Assembly: GCF_001720485.1 (NCBI RefSeq)
Contig: NZ_CP017114.1
Span: 434,001 to 498,000, forward strand
DNA: 64,000 nucleotides
Origin: Cobetia marina
GTDB lineage: Bacteria; Pseudomonadota; Gammaproteobacteria; Pseudomonadales; Halomonadaceae
Reading direction: 5' to 3'
The position numbers and the translations under genes were made by a program. Of the stretch, positions 15,392 to 24,471 are shown one piece after another. The notes under the pieces are model-generated. The model had not been told where the DNA came from. It ran no database searches and saw only the letters and a program-made list of their open reading frames with translations. Within the stretch, counting starts at the first letter, position 1. Each line of letters starts with the position of its first letter.

Positions 15392-16639
15392 ATGGCGCTA
15401 TACGTTCAGAAGTTCGGAGGCACTTCGGTCGGCTCGGTGGAGCGGATCAAGGCCGTCGCCGAGAAGGTCAAGCGATTCCGCGACGAAGGACATCAGGTTG
15501 TCGTGGTCGTCTCAGCCATGAGTGGCGAGACGAACCGACTGATCGGTCTCGCCAGCGAGATCAACGATGACCCGACGCCGCGCGAAATGGACATGCTGGT
15601 CTCTACCGGTGAGCAGGTGACCATCTCCCTGCTGGCCATGGCACTGCAGAAGATCGGTGTCGACGCGACCTCCTATACCGGCGCTCAGGTAGGCATTCGT
15701 ACCGATAGCGCGCACACCAAGGCGCGTATCCAGCGCATCGACACCGATGACCTGCGCGAAGACCTCGATGCTGGCAAGGTCGTGGTGGTCGCTGGCTTCC
15801 AGGGGGTCGATGATGAAGGCAATATCACGACACTGGGGCGCGGTGGCTCCGATACCACCGGCGTCGCCCTGGCGGCAGCCCTCAAGGCGGACGAGTGTCA
15901 GATCTATACCGATGTCGATGGTGTCTACACCACTGATCCACGTGTGTGCTCCAAGGCACGTCGTCTGGAGACGGTGACCGTCGAGGAAATGCTGGAAATG
16001 GCGAGCCTTGGCTCCAAGATCCTGCAGATCCGTTCGGTGGAATTCGCCGGCAAGTACAATGTTCCCCTGCGTGTGCTGTCTTCCTTCGAGGATGGCCCGG
16101 GTACCCTGATCGTCGCTGAGGAAGAAGACAACATGGAAGAACCGCTGATCTCTGGCATTGCCTTCAATGTCAACGAAGCCAAGCTGACCCTGCTCAACAC
16201 GCCGGACATTCCGGGTGTCGCCTCCAAGATTCTGGGCCCGATCGCCGATTCCAACATCGAGATCGACATGATCGTCCAGAACGTCTCCCCGGACGGCAAT
16301 ACGACCGACTTCTCCTTCACGGTGGCCAAGAGCGACTTCAAGGCGACCCAGCGTATCCTCAACGAGACGGTCATTCCGTCCGTCGGCGGCGGTGAGCTCA
16401 GAGGCGATGACAATATCGCCAAGGTCTCGCTGGTCGGTGTCGGCATGCGTTCCCATGCCGGTGTCGCCTCCAAGATGTTCCGCGTGCTGGCGGAAGAGGG
16501 CATCAACATCCGCATGGTGTCCACGTCCGAGATCAAGATCTCCGTTCTGATCGACGAGAAGTTCATGGAGCTGGCCGTGCGTGCACTGCACACCGCCTTC
16601 GGCCTGGATGCGGAAGCCGTCAGCGACGAGACTGCCTGA
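15392..16639 (+). CDS. lysC: Aspartate kinase, lysine/threonine-type with tandem ACT domains
   Basis: 415 residues from the ATG at 15392 ([15 protein letters not shown]). It phosphorylates aspartate, the first step to lysine, threonine, methionine, diaminopimelate and, in halophiles, ectoine. Seen: KFGGTSVG at residues 7-14, [31 protein letters not shown], and two C-terminal ACT segments ([20 protein letters not shown] and [20 protein letters not shown]) that usually bind feedback inhibitors. It lies between alaS and csrA as in Pseudomonas, with an intergenic gap of about 360 nt to csrA. Confidence 0.97.
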   Translation: MALYVQKFGGTSVGSVERIKAVAEKVKRFRDEGHQVVVVVSAMSGETNRLIGLASEINDDPTPREMDMLVSTGEQVTISLLAMALQKIGVDATSYTGAQVGIRTDSAHTKARIQRIDTDDLREDLDAGKVVVVAGFQGVDDEGNITTLGRGGSDTTGVALAAALKADECQIYTDVDGVYTTDPRVCSKARRLETVTVEEMLEMASLGSKILQIRSVEFAGKYNVPLRVLSSFEDGPGTLIVAEEEDNMEEPLISGIAFNVNEAKLTLLNTPDIPGVASKILGPIADSNIEIDMIVQNVSPDGNTTDFSFTVAKSDFKATQRILNETVIPSVGGGELRGDDNIAKVSLVGVGMRSHAGVASKMFRVLAEEGINIRMVSTSEIKISVLIDEKFMELAVRALHTAFGLDAEAVSDETA

Positions 16640-16867
16640 TTTGCATTGAATGATCAGCACAATGGTGCTCAGATGAAGTGACTTGCCACCCGTGGGTGGC
16701 TCGTCCTTCCGCCAGGGACTGCACTGCATGGAAGTGAGGCCCGGCAAGGAGCGCCAGGGGCCCTGCCTCATGCACCCGATACATTGGCGATCGCACCTTC
16801 TGGGGGAGAGCCGGTGTGTCGGGTGCTTTCATTCAACGAGTCATTCAGTTGATATGAAGGGGTGGTG
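16640..16867. other. Gene-free stretch between lysC and the csrA promoter
   Basis: It contains a 7-bp GC-rich hairpin at 16685-16700 (GCCACCC/GGGTGGC), which may end the lysC message. I see no open reading frame with a ribosome-binding site and no RNA gene. Confidence 0.5.
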
Positions 16868-16897
16868 TTGGCCGTCGGAGCATGCATGACGCATAAT
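16868..16897 (+). promoter_or_regulatory. Candidate csrA promoter
   Basis: TTGGCC (16868-16873), an 18-nt spacer and CATAAT (16892-16897). The start would be near 16904, giving a leader of about 98 nt. Confidence 0.5.
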
Positions 16898-17001
16898 CTC
16901 CAGGCCTCATGCACCTCGGTGGCCGGCTCGTCCCTGCCGGTCGCTGACTTCGAATCCTGTTGCCGTCCCGGCTGTATGAATTACTGACAAGGAGATCAGT
17001 C

Positions 17002-17193
17002 ATGCTCATCCTGACCCGTAGAGTAGGTGAAACGCTGATGATTGGTGATGACATCACCGTCACCGTGCTCGGTGTGAAGGGAAATCAGGTGCGAATCGGT
17101 GTCAACGCACCCAAGGACGTCGCCGTCCATCGTGAAGAGATCTATCAGCGTATCCAGCGCGAGAAGGAAGACAATGGTGATGCCATCGCCTGA
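17002..17193 (+). CDS. csrA: Carbon storage regulator CsrA (RsmA)
   Basis: 63 residues from the ATG at 17002, preceded by ACAAGGAG; the in-frame ATG-like start at 16960 lacks similarity. CsrA is a homodimeric RNA-binding protein that recognises GGA motifs in hairpin loops near ribosome-binding sites and blocks or stabilises messages. Seen: [40 protein letters not shown], with the RNA-binding Arg at residue 44 and the beta1 residues LTRRVGE. The Shine-Dalgarno itself contains GGA, so self-regulation is possible. The lysC-csrA-tRNA-Ser order is the Pseudomonas one. Its presumed antagonist RNA lies in this window at 5648-6370. Confidence 0.97.
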   Translation: MLILTRRVGETLMIGDDITVTVLGVKGNQVRIGVNAPKDVAVHREEIYQRIQREKEDNGDAIA

Positions 17194-17240
17194 TGGCATG
17201 TCATGCCCACCAGATGGCTCCGGATACTCTCGAGAGCACC

Positions 17241-17283
17241 ACACGAACGCCAACCACGCTGTCCACCTGGTTGGCGTTCGTGT
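17241..17283 (+). terminator. Hairpin ending the csrA transcript
   Basis: Perfect 16-nt arms (17241-17256 and 17268-17283) with an 11-nt loop, followed by TTCT. Confidence 0.7.
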
Positions 17284-17424
17284 TTCTGGGATATGGTCTG
17301 TGCGGTCTGGGCGTTGCCCGGTCCTGGCGGCCTGAGTGACTCGATCCGTTCAGGCTCAGATGCATGCGTCGGAGGCATCAGGCAGAGCTGAATGGGCGGC
17401 TGAGCGTCAAGTCAGTGTTCCATA

Positions 17425-17447
17425 AGGAAAAAATTCACTTTTTTCCT
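17425..17447. repeat. AT-rich inverted repeat between csrA and the tRNA cluster
   Basis: AGGAAAAAA (17425-17433) and TTTTTTCCT (17439-17447) are perfectly complementary. The flanking TTCC and GGAA extend the pairing. It could be a weak bidirectional terminator or a regulator site. Nothing else gene-like is seen between 17284 and 17456. Confidence 0.4.
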
Positions 17448-17456
17448 GGAAAGGGG

Positions 17457-17485
17457 GAGACAGACGACTTCTTCTTGGGTATTAT
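17457..17485 (+). promoter_or_regulatory. Distal promoter candidate for the tRNA cluster
   Basis: GAGACA (17457-17462), a 17-nt spacer and TATTAT (17480-17485). It would add about 190 nt of leader before tRNA-Ser. Between the two promoters I see no gene. Confidence 0.35.
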
Positions 17486-17636
17486 TCCCGCTCCCTCGAA
17501 CGAGACGCGACGACAGGCTAGCCATCGTCATGTTCTGGTTCATGCGGGGAGATTGCTTGGGGGCGCGCAGCCTCGAGCCTGTTGTCGAATGGTGATGAGA
17601 TGCTCTGCATCGAAGCCAAAAAATCGACACAGGGGC

Positions 17637-17665
17637 TAGACAAAGCCCAATCAAATGAGTAAGAT
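17637..17665 (+). promoter_or_regulatory. Proximal promoter of the tRNA cluster
   Basis: TAGACA (17637-17642), exactly 17 nt, TAAGAT (17660-17665), ending 18 nt before tRNA-Ser. Confidence 0.6.
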
Positions 17666-17683
17666 ATGCGCCGTACCTGATGA

Positions 17684-17776
17684 GGAGAGGTGGCCGAGTG
17701 GCTGAAGGCGCTCCCCTGCTAAGGGAGTATAGGGTTTATAGCCCTATCGAGGGTTCGAATCCCTCTCTCTCCGCCA
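17684..17776 (+). tRNA. tRNA-Ser (anticodon GCT)
   Basis: 93 nt including the encoded CCA. The acceptor stem GGAGAGG pairs with TCTCTCC with one wobble. The anticodon arm has GCT at 17718-17720, a long variable arm follows (as in serine tRNAs), and the T arm is GAGGG-TTCGAAT-CCCTC. It reads AGC/AGU codons. Confidence 0.97.
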
Positions 17777-17798
17777 TTAGGTACAAATGCAGTAAGAT

Positions 17799-17875
17799 GC
17801 GCCCTTAGCTCAGCTGGATAGAGTACCTGACTACGAATCAGGCGGTCGGAGGTTCGAATCCTCCAGGGCGCGCCA
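17799..17875 (+). tRNA. tRNA-Arg (anticodon ACG), copy 1
   Basis: 77 nt with encoded CCA. The acceptor arms GCGCCCT and AGGGCGC pair fully. The anticodon loop has ACG at 17833-17835, with A34 expected to be converted to inosine by TadA so that it reads CGU/CGC/CGA. The T arm is GGAGG-TTCGAAT-CCTCC. Confidence 0.97.
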
Positions 17876-17968
17876 CTGCAATGCAAGACAGTGTTGGAAA
17901 GACACAACACTCGCAAGTCAAGTCCTGAAGACATTTGAAATGCTCAGGCCACAGATTTCAAGGTTTAT

Positions 17969-18045
17969 GCGCCCTTAGCTCAGCTGGATAGAGTACCTGA
18001 CTACGAATCAGGCGGTCGGAGGTTCGAATCCTCCAGGGCGCGCCA
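17969..18045 (+). tRNA. tRNA-Arg (anticodon ACG), copy 2
   Basis: Identical over all 77 nt to the copy at 17799-17875; anticodon ACG at 18003-18005. The 93-nt spacer between the copies is not repeated, so only the tRNA body was duplicated or kept identical. Confidence 0.97.
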
Positions 18046-18049
18046 ATTG

Positions 18050-18078
18050 AAAAACCCGCTTCACTGAAGCGGGTTTTT
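18050..18078 (+). terminator. Intrinsic terminator of the tRNA cluster
   Basis: Perfect 14-nt arms (18050-18063 and 18065-18078), AAAAACCCGC outward and GCGGGTTTTT downstream. It is bidirectional in form and directly follows tRNA-Arg copy 2. Confidence 0.9.
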
Positions 18079-18209
18079 CTTCGTCTGAAGAAAAGTCAGG
18101 CATCTTCGGTCTCAGCCGGCATGGCCTCGATCCTTGCCTTCATGTCATGTCTGACAGTTCCCCGTTTTCCTTGACTGTGATGTCACGCCTTCGGGCGGAC
18201 GATCGCTAG

Positions 18210-18241
18210 GGCGCCCTTTTCGCGAGGGGCGCCTTTTTTTG
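18210..18241 (+). terminator. Second plus-strand intrinsic terminator before dusC
   Basis: Arms 18210-18216 and 18227-18233 (7 bp, all G/C) are followed by eight T. Its orientation serves plus-strand transcription, either as a back-up for the tRNA operon or for an unrecognised short RNA in 18079-18209. It does not fit as the dusC terminator. Confidence 0.7.
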
Positions 18242-18252
18242 TTTCGGACGGA

Positions 18253-19335
18253 TCAGGCGAGGGCGGGCAAGTCGGCGGATTCCGGCATGCGGGTCACCGA
18301 TGTCAACAGACTCGGCGCCAATGCCAGCGAGGTACCTGCAACCAGACCGGTGAAGAATTCGGCGCGCCCCTTGTGGCGCTTGATGGCCTGGAAGCGACGT
18401 TCCGCTTCCTCGTTGCCGCTCTGGCGCATCATGTTCATCCACTGCTTGAGCAGCGGCACCATCACCTTGTCAGGCAGATGGGCGCAGCGTTCGGCGTGGG
18501 AGAGCAGCACCTGTGCACGCTGTGTCCAGTCCGTCTCGGGCAGCAACTCCCCGGTCATCTGCCAGTGCTTGATGCGCGCCGCGAGGAAGGGGTCGGCCAG
18601 GGCGGCACGCCCCAGCATCACATCGCGACAGCCGGACAGTGAGCGAGCCCGCCAGTAGCAGGGCATGTCCCAGATGTCCCCATTGGCAACGACCGGAATG
18701 GAGAGTTCGGACGTGATCTTGCCGATCCATTCCCAGTGCGCTGGCGGACGATAGCCTTCCTGTTTGGTGCGCCCATGCACGACCAGCTGCGTGGCGCCCC
18801 CGGCCTGGGCTGCCTGAGCGCATGCCAGTGCCAGGCGACGGTCGTTGAAGCCGAGGCGAATCTTGGCCGTGACGGGTACCCCGGTGCCCTTGAGGGCATT
18901 GCGCACGCCCTCCACCGCACGAAAGACGCGGTCCGGCGAGCGCAGCAGGGCTGCGCCTCCGTCGTGACGGTTGACGGTCTTGGCCGGGCAGCCGAAGTTG
19001 ATGTCGACGCTGGGTGCCCCCAGGCGTGCCGCGACGCGAGCGTTGATGCCCAGCGCCTCGGGGTCGGCACCCAACAGCTGCAATGCGACCGGTGTGTCGT
19101 GTCGTGTGCGTGCCGTCCGTGTCGGGGAGGCTTCCAGCAGCTCCGGGCAGATACGCTTGAAGACGCGAGGCGGTAGCTTGACATGCGTCACGCGCACGAA
19201 TTCCGTCACACACCAGTCATAGCCGCCAAGGCCGGTGAGACATTCGCGCGTGATGTCATCAATCACGCCTTCCATCGGCGCGATGCCGATGCGGCCAGCC
19301 CGCGCGAGGGCTTGTGGGGTCAACGATGGTGTCAT
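18253..19335 (-). CDS. dusC: tRNA-dihydrouridine(16) synthase DusC
   Basis: 360 residues from the ATG at 19335 (MTPSLTPQALARAGRIGIAPMEGVID). The open frame up to 19470 lacks similarity. This FMN enzyme reduces uridine 16 in the tRNA D-loop with NADPH. Seen: the TIM-barrel start IGIAPMEGVIDDITR, the catalytic cysteine in INFGCPAKTVNRHDGGAALL (Cys116), KIRLGFNDRR, VVHGRTKQEGYRPPA and ANGDIWD. The REGYRPPAHWEWI region resembles DusC rather than DusA or DusB. It is divergent from oadG. Confidence 0.93.
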   Translation of the reverse strand: MTPSLTPQALARAGRIGIAPMEGVIDDITRECLTGLGGYDWCVTEFVRVTHVKLPPRVFKRICPELLEASPTRTARTRHDTPVALQLLGADPEALGINARVAARLGAPSVDINFGCPAKTVNRHDGGAALLRSPDRVFRAVEGVRNALKGTGVPVTAKIRLGFNDRRLALACAQAAQAGGATQLVVHGRTKQEGYRPPAHWEWIGKITSELSIPVVANGDIWDMPCYWRARSLSGCRDVMLGRAALADPFLAARIKHWQMTGELLPETDWTQRAQVLLSHAERCAHLPDKVMVPLLKQWMNMMRQSGNEEAERRFQAIKRHKGRAEFFTGLVAGTSLALAPSLLTSVTRMPESADLPALA

Positions 19336-19529
19336 TGCAATTGCCGTGGAATCAGGCACTTTAAAGCGATCAACAAGCACTGAATGCCGCTGCATGGGGT
19401 GTCGACAGTGGCCAGCGACGCAACGGCGTGAACGCTTGGACGTGTCGAGCATCATCGAAGGCATGGGCAATCATCGCTCATGCCGCACCCTGATTGGCGC
19501 GATGACGAGAATGACTCGAGGACACTGGC

Positions 19530-19796
19530 ATGCAAGAGAATGATCTGCTCGGTGAAGGCTTGAACCTGATGGTGTTCGGGATGGGGTTCGTGTTCGTGTT
19601 TCTAAGTCTGCTGGTAGTCGCCATGATGGCGATGGCCAAGCTGGTGGACCGTTTTGCGCCCGCGCCGCTACCGGCTGCACCGCGCACGACGCGCGCGCCT
19701 GTCTCGGCGGCACCTGCAGCAGAGGATGACAGCGAACTGACGGCTGTCATGGCGGCGGCGATTCACCGCTTTCGCCAGGATCATCACAAGCACTGA
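19530..19796 (+). CDS. oadG: Oxaloacetate decarboxylase gamma subunit
   Basis: 88 residues. One N-terminal transmembrane helix (LMVFGMGFVFVFLSLLVVAMMAM) is followed by a Pro/Ala-rich linker and a short C-terminal tail with histidines (IHRFRQDHHKH) that in the family helps bind Zn2+ and the alpha subunit. It anchors the Na+-pumping decarboxylase. It starts the oadG-oadA-oadB operon, with a 204-nt gap to oadA. Confidence 0.92.
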   Translation: MQENDLLGEGLNLMVFGMGFVFVFLSLLVVAMMAMAKLVDRFAPAPLPAAPRTTRAPVSAAPAAEDDSELTAVMAAAIHRFRQDHHKH

Positions 19797-20000
19797 GATG
19801 TCGCGGAAGTCGTCGGTGCTGCTGGTACTCTCGGAGCGCCGGAGCGACACCGCAGCGAGAAAGCGGCGATTCTATCATGAGCCGTCCGGTGGGGAGACCA
19901 CCTCTCGAGTGCAATATTCTGTGTGGCAGGCGCAGTGAAAGGCAAGCCTGCCACCACGGCAGAACCCGATATCCACATTATAAAGAACAAGGGATCACTC

Positions 20001-21830
20001 ATGGACAAGCAACCGCTGGGCATCACGGATGTGGTACTGCGCGACGCGCATCAGTCATTGCTGGCCACGCGCATGCGCCTCGATGACATGCTGCCGATCG
20101 CCGCCAAGCTGGACGACATCGGCTTCTGGTCGCTGGAGAGCTGGGGCGGCGCGACCTTCGACGCCTGCATCCGCTACCTGGGCGAAGACCCCTGGGCGCG
20201 CATTCGTGCCTTGAAGGAAGCGATGCCCAAGACTCAGCAGCAGATGCTGCTGCGCGCCCAGAACCTGCTCGGCTATCGTCATTACGCCGATGACGTGGTG
20301 GATGCCTTCGTCAAGCGTGCCGCGACCAGCGGTGTCGATGTCTTCCGTGTCTTCGACGCGATGAATGACCCGCGCAACCTCGAGCGTCCGCTCAAGGCAG
20401 TGCTGGATCAGGGCAAGCATGCCCAGGGCACCATCTCCTACACCGTGAGCCCCGTGCACACGCTGGAGATGTGGGTGGAGCTGGCGCAGAAGATCGAGTC
20501 CATGGGGGCCCAGTCGCTGGCGATCAAGGACATGGCGGGCCTGCTGACGCCGTATACCGCCTTCGAGCTGGTCTCGCGCCTCAAGGCGAGCCTGTCGATC
20601 CCGATCCACATGCAGTGCCATGCCACCACCGGGCTTTCCACCGCCACGGCTCTCAAGGCCATCGAGGCGGGCATCGACAACGTCGACACCTCCATCTCCT
20701 CGATGTCGATGACCTACGGCCACAGCCCGACCGAATCGGTCGTCGCGATGCTGGCAGGCACCGAGCGCGATACCGGACTGGACCTCGAGAAGCTCGAGGA
20801 TATCGCGGCCTACTTCCGCGAAGTGCGCAAGAAATACGCGGCATTCGAGGGCAGTCTGCGCGGTATCGACTCGCGCATTCTGGTCGCCCAGGTGCCGGGT
20901 GGCATGCTCACCAACATGGAAGGCCAGCTCAAGGAGCAGGGCGCCGGTGACAAGCTGGATGACGTGCTCGCCGAGATTCCGCGCGTACGCAAGGACCTGG
21001 GCTATATCCCGCTGGTGACCCCGACCTCACAGATCGTCGGCACCCAGTCGGTGATGAACGTGATGATGGGCGAGCGCTACAAGTCGATCTCCAAGGAAGT
21101 GCAGGCGCTGCTCAAGGGGGAATATGGCGCGGCGCCGGCACCCTTCGACAGCGAACTTCAGTCCCGCGTGCTGGAAGGCGCCGAGCCGATCACCTGCCGC
21201 CCGGCAGACAACCTGACGCCGGAGATGGAGCGTCTGCGTGAGGAGCTCAAGGGCAAGGCCAGGGAGGAAGGTATCGCGCTGGAGAGCGGCGAACGCGAGA
21301 CCGATGACGTGCTGACCTATGCACTCTTCCCGCAGATCGGCCTCAAGTTCCTGCGCAACCGTGGCAACCCGGATGCCTTCGAGCCCGCCCCGCAGGCTGT
21401 CGATGACAAGGCATCCAAGGCCGCCGCAGCGCCGGTCTCTAGTGCTCCGGCCGTCAGTGCTCAAGGCGCGTCGAGCGGCCCGCAGACCTACACCCTGAAC
21501 GTCAACGGCAAGCAGTATGTCGTCGAGGTTGCCGAAGGCGGAGACATCACCCAGGTGCAGGCCAGCGAGCCTGCGGCATCGGCTCCGGCAGCCGCGGCAC
21601 CTGCCGCCCAGGCCGCCTCCGGTGAGCCGGTGAATGCGCCGTTGGCGGGCAACATCTTCAAGGTCAATGTCGCCGTCGGTGACAGCGTGGCGGAAGGAGA
21701 TGTCGTGATCATTCTCGAGGCCATGAAGATGGAGACCGAGATCCGTGCCCACCAGGCCGGTACCGTCTCCGCGGTGAAGGTCAAGGAAGGCGACAGTGTC
21801 AGTGTCGGCGACGTTCTGATCACCCTCTGA
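20001..21830 (+). CDS. oadA: Oxaloacetate decarboxylase alpha subunit (biotin-containing)
   Basis: 609 residues from the ATG at 20001 ([19 protein letters not shown]); the frame extends upstream to 19923 without similarity. The N-terminal carboxyltransferase TIM barrel shows [17 protein letters not shown] and the metal-ligand [12 protein letters not shown] conserved association domain follows, then a Pro/Ala linker, and a C-terminal biotinyl domain with EAMKMETEI, where Lys576 is the expected biotin site. It transfers CO2 from oxaloacetate to biotin, and the beta subunit releases it, coupled to Na+ export. The complex sits on the inner face of the cytoplasmic membrane. Confidence 0.97.
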   Translation: MDKQPLGITDVVLRDAHQSLLATRMRLDDMLPIAAKLDDIGFWSLESWGGATFDACIRYLGEDPWARIRALKEAMPKTQQQMLLRAQNLLGYRHYADDVVDAFVKRAATSGVDVFRVFDAMNDPRNLERPLKAVLDQGKHAQGTISYTVSPVHTLEMWVELAQKIESMGAQSLAIKDMAGLLTPYTAFELVSRLKASLSIPIHMQCHATTGLSTATALKAIEAGIDNVDTSISSMSMTYGHSPTESVVAMLAGTERDTGLDLEKLEDIAAYFREVRKKYAAFEGSLRGIDSRILVAQVPGGMLTNMEGQLKEQGAGDKLDDVLAEIPRVRKDLGYIPLVTPTSQIVGTQSVMNVMMGERYKSISKEVQALLKGEYGAAPAPFDSELQSRVLEGAEPITCRPADNLTPEMERLREELKGKAREEGIALESGERETDDVLTYALFPQIGLKFLRNRGNPDAFEPAPQAVDDKASKAAAAPVSSAPAVSAQGASSGPQTYTLNVNGKQYVVEVAEGGDITQVQASEPAASAPAAAAPAAQAASGEPVNAPLAGNIFKVNVAVGDSVAEGDVVIILEAMKMETEIRAHQAGTVSAVKVKEGDSVSVGDVLITL

Positions 21831-21900
21831 GCCGGTGTGTCCGGCCCGTCGGCATGTACGACGGGCCGGTCGGTGATGCTCCTCTGCAAGGCGACACGAC

Positions 21901-23220
21901 ATGGACAAGATACTCAACCTCTGGCACGGCTCGGGGCTCTACAACATGAGCTTCGGCCAGCTGGCGATGATCGTCATCGGCCTTGGCCTGCTTTATCTGG
22001 CGATCCGCAAGAACTTCGAACCCCTGCTGCTGGTGCCGATCGGCTTCGGCGGCATTCTGGCCAACATTCCGGAAGCCGGACTGGCGCTGTCTGCTGCCGA
22101 GCAGGCGGCGCATCTCGGCAAGCCGGAGCTGCTGGCTTCGATGGCCAATCTGCTCAACGTCAACATCGCCAGCCTGCCGCTGGATGAGGCGCGTCACGCG
22201 GTGGAGCAGGCACTGCATGGCGAGATTCCCGCAGTGCTCAAGCAGCAGGCCAGCAACATGGCGCTGGATGGTGGCTTCTCCAACGGCATGCTGTACAGCT
22301 TCTACAGCGTGGCGATCGCTTCCGGCATCGCGCCGTTGGTGATCTTCATGGGCGTGGGGGCGATGACGGATTTCGGCCCGTTGCTGGCCAACCCCAAGAC
22401 CCTGTTCCTCGGGGCGGCGGCGCAGTTCGGCATCTTCGCGACGCTGTTGGGCGCGGTGGCGTTGACCTCGATGGGCCTGATGGACTTCAGCCTGCAGCAA
22501 TCGGCGGCCATCGGCATCATCGGTGGTGCGGACGGCCCGACCTCCATCTACGTCGCCAGTCTGCTGGCACCGGAGCTGCTGGGGGCGATCGCCGTGGCGT
22601 CCTACTCCTACATGGCACTGGTGCCGATGATCCAGCCGCCGATCATGCGCGCGCTGACCACCGCCAAGGAACGCAGCCTGGTGATGACGCAGCTGCGTCC
22701 GGTCTCCAAGACCGAGAAGATCCTGTTCCCGCTGGTGCTGTTGATCATGGTGGCGATGCTGCTGCCGGACGCCGCACCGCTGCTGGGCATGTTCTGCTTC
22801 GGTAACCTGATGCGCGAGTGCGGTGTGGTGGAGCGTCTGTCGGATACCGCCCAGAACGCGCTGATCAACATCACTACCATCTTCCTGGGACTGTCGGTGG
22901 GCTCCAAGCTGCAGGCCGACAAGTTTCTGGCGGTGGAGACGCTGGGCATTCTGGCCCTCGGCGTGGTCGCCTTCGGTATCGGCACGGCCTGCGGGGTACT
23001 GATGGCCAAGCTGATGAACAAGGTCTCTAAGACGCCGATCAATCCGCTGATCGGGTCGGCCGGTGTCTCGGCGGTACCGATGGCGGCACGTGTCTCCAAC
23101 AAGGTCGGGCTCGAGTACAACCCGCACAACTTCCTGCTGATGCACGCGATGGGGCCGAACGTGGCCGGTGTGATCGGCTCGGCGGTGGCCGCTGGGGTGA
23201 TGATCAAGTACCTCGGCTGA
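21901..23220 (+). CDS. oadB: Oxaloacetate decarboxylase beta subunit (Na+-translocating)
   Basis: 439 residues, a highly hydrophobic integral membrane protein. It decarboxylates carboxybiotin and moves Na+ outwards. Family signatures seen: [14 protein letters not shown], the segment [40 protein letters not shown] (with the functionally important Asp), and [19 protein letters not shown]. It follows oadA by 70 nt and is the last gene of the operon. With nhaB elsewhere in the window this fits a sodium-rich habitat. Confidence 0.97.
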   Translation: MDKILNLWHGSGLYNMSFGQLAMIVIGLGLLYLAIRKNFEPLLLVPIGFGGILANIPEAGLALSAAEQAAHLGKPELLASMANLLNVNIASLPLDEARHAVEQALHGEIPAVLKQQASNMALDGGFSNGMLYSFYSVAIASGIAPLVIFMGVGAMTDFGPLLANPKTLFLGAAAQFGIFATLLGAVALTSMGLMDFSLQQSAAIGIIGGADGPTSIYVASLLAPELLGAIAVASYSYMALVPMIQPPIMRALTTAKERSLVMTQLRPVSKTEKILFPLVLLIMVAMLLPDAAPLLGMFCFGNLMRECGVVERLSDTAQNALINITTIFLGLSVGSKLQADKFLAVETLGILALGVVAFGIGTACGVLMAKLMNKVSKTPINPLIGSAGVSAVPMAARVSNKVGLEYNPHNFLLMHAMGPNVAGVIGSAVAAGVMIKYLG

Positions 23221-23236
23221 TCCTGTCCGCAGTACT

Positions 23237-23283
23237 GAGACGACAACGCCCGCCATGGCTTCCATGGCGGGCGTTGTCGTCTC
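23237..23283. terminator. Very strong hairpin between oadB and the YdjM-like gene
   Basis: Perfect 22-nt arms (23237-23258 and 23262-23283) with a 3-nt loop lie between two convergent genes. No T-run is present, but the length and placement suggest a bidirectional terminator. Confidence 0.7.
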
Positions 23284-23305
23284 TTGGGCCTTCATCAGCG
23301 GCGCT

Positions 23306-24421
23306 TTATCTTGTCTCGGCCGAGGGGCTGGAGGGCGTGGCAGAGACGGTGCGCTGGCCTGGCTGCATGCGAGATGCCGGGTCATGGATGGCTTGCCAGA
23401 GGCTCAGCAAGGCAGCGCGATCGACACGCTGACTGGGCAGTCGCTGGCTGTCGTCCAGAGAATGCCATTCACGTGTGCTGGTCTGGCGGGCCAGCGCGAA
23501 ACGGAAGGGGTGGTAGCCGGGCGAGCCCAGGCGGGTATCGGTCACCGCCAGCAGCGTCTCACCCTCTGATGTCCGCTCGCGGCTCGCCCGCAGGTAGGGC
23601 GCGGCGAACCAGCGCAGACGCTGTCCATCCTCAAGCTTCCCGACCTCGGCATCCAGCGCTGGCTGGCGCGGGAAATCCCGTCGCGCCAGTGCCATCAATT
23701 GCTCGTCGGAATCGAAGACACCGACCATCCACTCGTGATCCGCCAGCGGCGTGACCACGCTGACCCGCCATAGCAGGCTGTTGAAGGGCGTGGGCTGCAC
23801 CATGCGTGGGGCGTCCGCGAATCCCTGACTGGCCAATACCGGCGCCATGCGATGTTCCACCCAGCTCTTGGCGGCCAGCCCCCAGCCGAGATAGAGGCTC
23901 GAGAGCATCAGGCCAGTGACCAGCAATCGTCCTGCGTGGCCGCGTATGGCGACCCACAGGCCGGTGATCAGCAGCGGCAGGGCGTAGAGCGGGTCGATGA
24001 TGAAGATGCTGGCCAGGCTCACCGGTCGGCTTGGCCATGGCCACAGCAGCTGGGTGCCATAGGTGGTGAAGGCATCCAGCAGCGGGTGCGTGATCAGGCA
24101 CAGCAGGCAGTAGGCGATCAGGCGGCCACGCCCCAATGGTGCCAGGCGTGGAAGACGGGCGAGCAGCCAGCCGAGCAGAATGCCCAGCAGCCCCAGCACC
24201 GGCAGGGAATGGCTGAAGCCGCGATGATGGGTGTAATTGGCGACGGCGTCGCCGTAATCGATCATCACGTCGAGATCGGGCAGGGTGCCGAGTGCCGCTC
24301 CACCGAGCAATGCATAACGGATGGCAGCGCCGCGTCTTTCGACGGGCAAGTGTCGGATGGCGGGCGCCATGACGGCACCGCCCACGGCGGCTCCGAGGCA
24401 GATCTGGGTAAGGGAGTCCAT
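23306..24421 (-). CDS. Membrane-bound metal-dependent hydrolase, YdjM/DUF457 family
   Basis: 371 residues. N-terminal membrane segments carry the family features MDSLTQICLGAAVGGAV, LGTLPDLDVMIDYGD, YTHHRGFSHSLPVLG and CLITHPLLDAFTTYGTQLLWPWP, whose Asp/His residues are the presumed metal ligands. After several helices there is a C-terminal soluble part of about 170 residues. E. coli YdjM is LexA-controlled, but no LexA box is visible here. The true substrate is unknown. It is convergent with oadB and upstream of nothing on its strand. Confidence 0.85.
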   Translation of the reverse strand: MDSLTQICLGAAVGGAVMAPAIRHLPVERRGAAIRYALLGGAALGTLPDLDVMIDYGDAVANYTHHRGFSHSLPVLGLLGILLGWLLARLPRLAPLGRGRLIAYCLLCLITHPLLDAFTTYGTQLLWPWPSRPVSLASIFIIDPLYALPLLITGLWVAIRGHAGRLLVTGLMLSSLYLGWGLAAKSWVEHRMAPVLASQGFADAPRMVQPTPFNSLLWRVSVVTPLADHEWMVGVFDSDEQLMALARRDFPRQPALDAEVGKLEDGQRLRWFAAPYLRASRERTSEGETLLAVTDTRLGSPGYHPFRFALARQTSTREWHSLDDSQRLPSQRVDRAALLSLWQAIHDPASRMQPGQRTVSATPSSPSAETR

Positions 24422-24471
24422 CGGCGGGCTACCTGCGAGAGGGAAGGGGGAGTGAAGAGGACGAGCTGGTG

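Noticed and set aside
17684..18045. tRNA cluster as an integration site of a mobile element
   Set aside because: No integrase and no direct repeat of a tRNA 3' end beyond the tRNA copies themselves.
21820..23385. 521-codon frame antisense to oadB
   Set aside because: Histidine/glutamine-rich composition without domains; a shadow of the membrane-protein codons.
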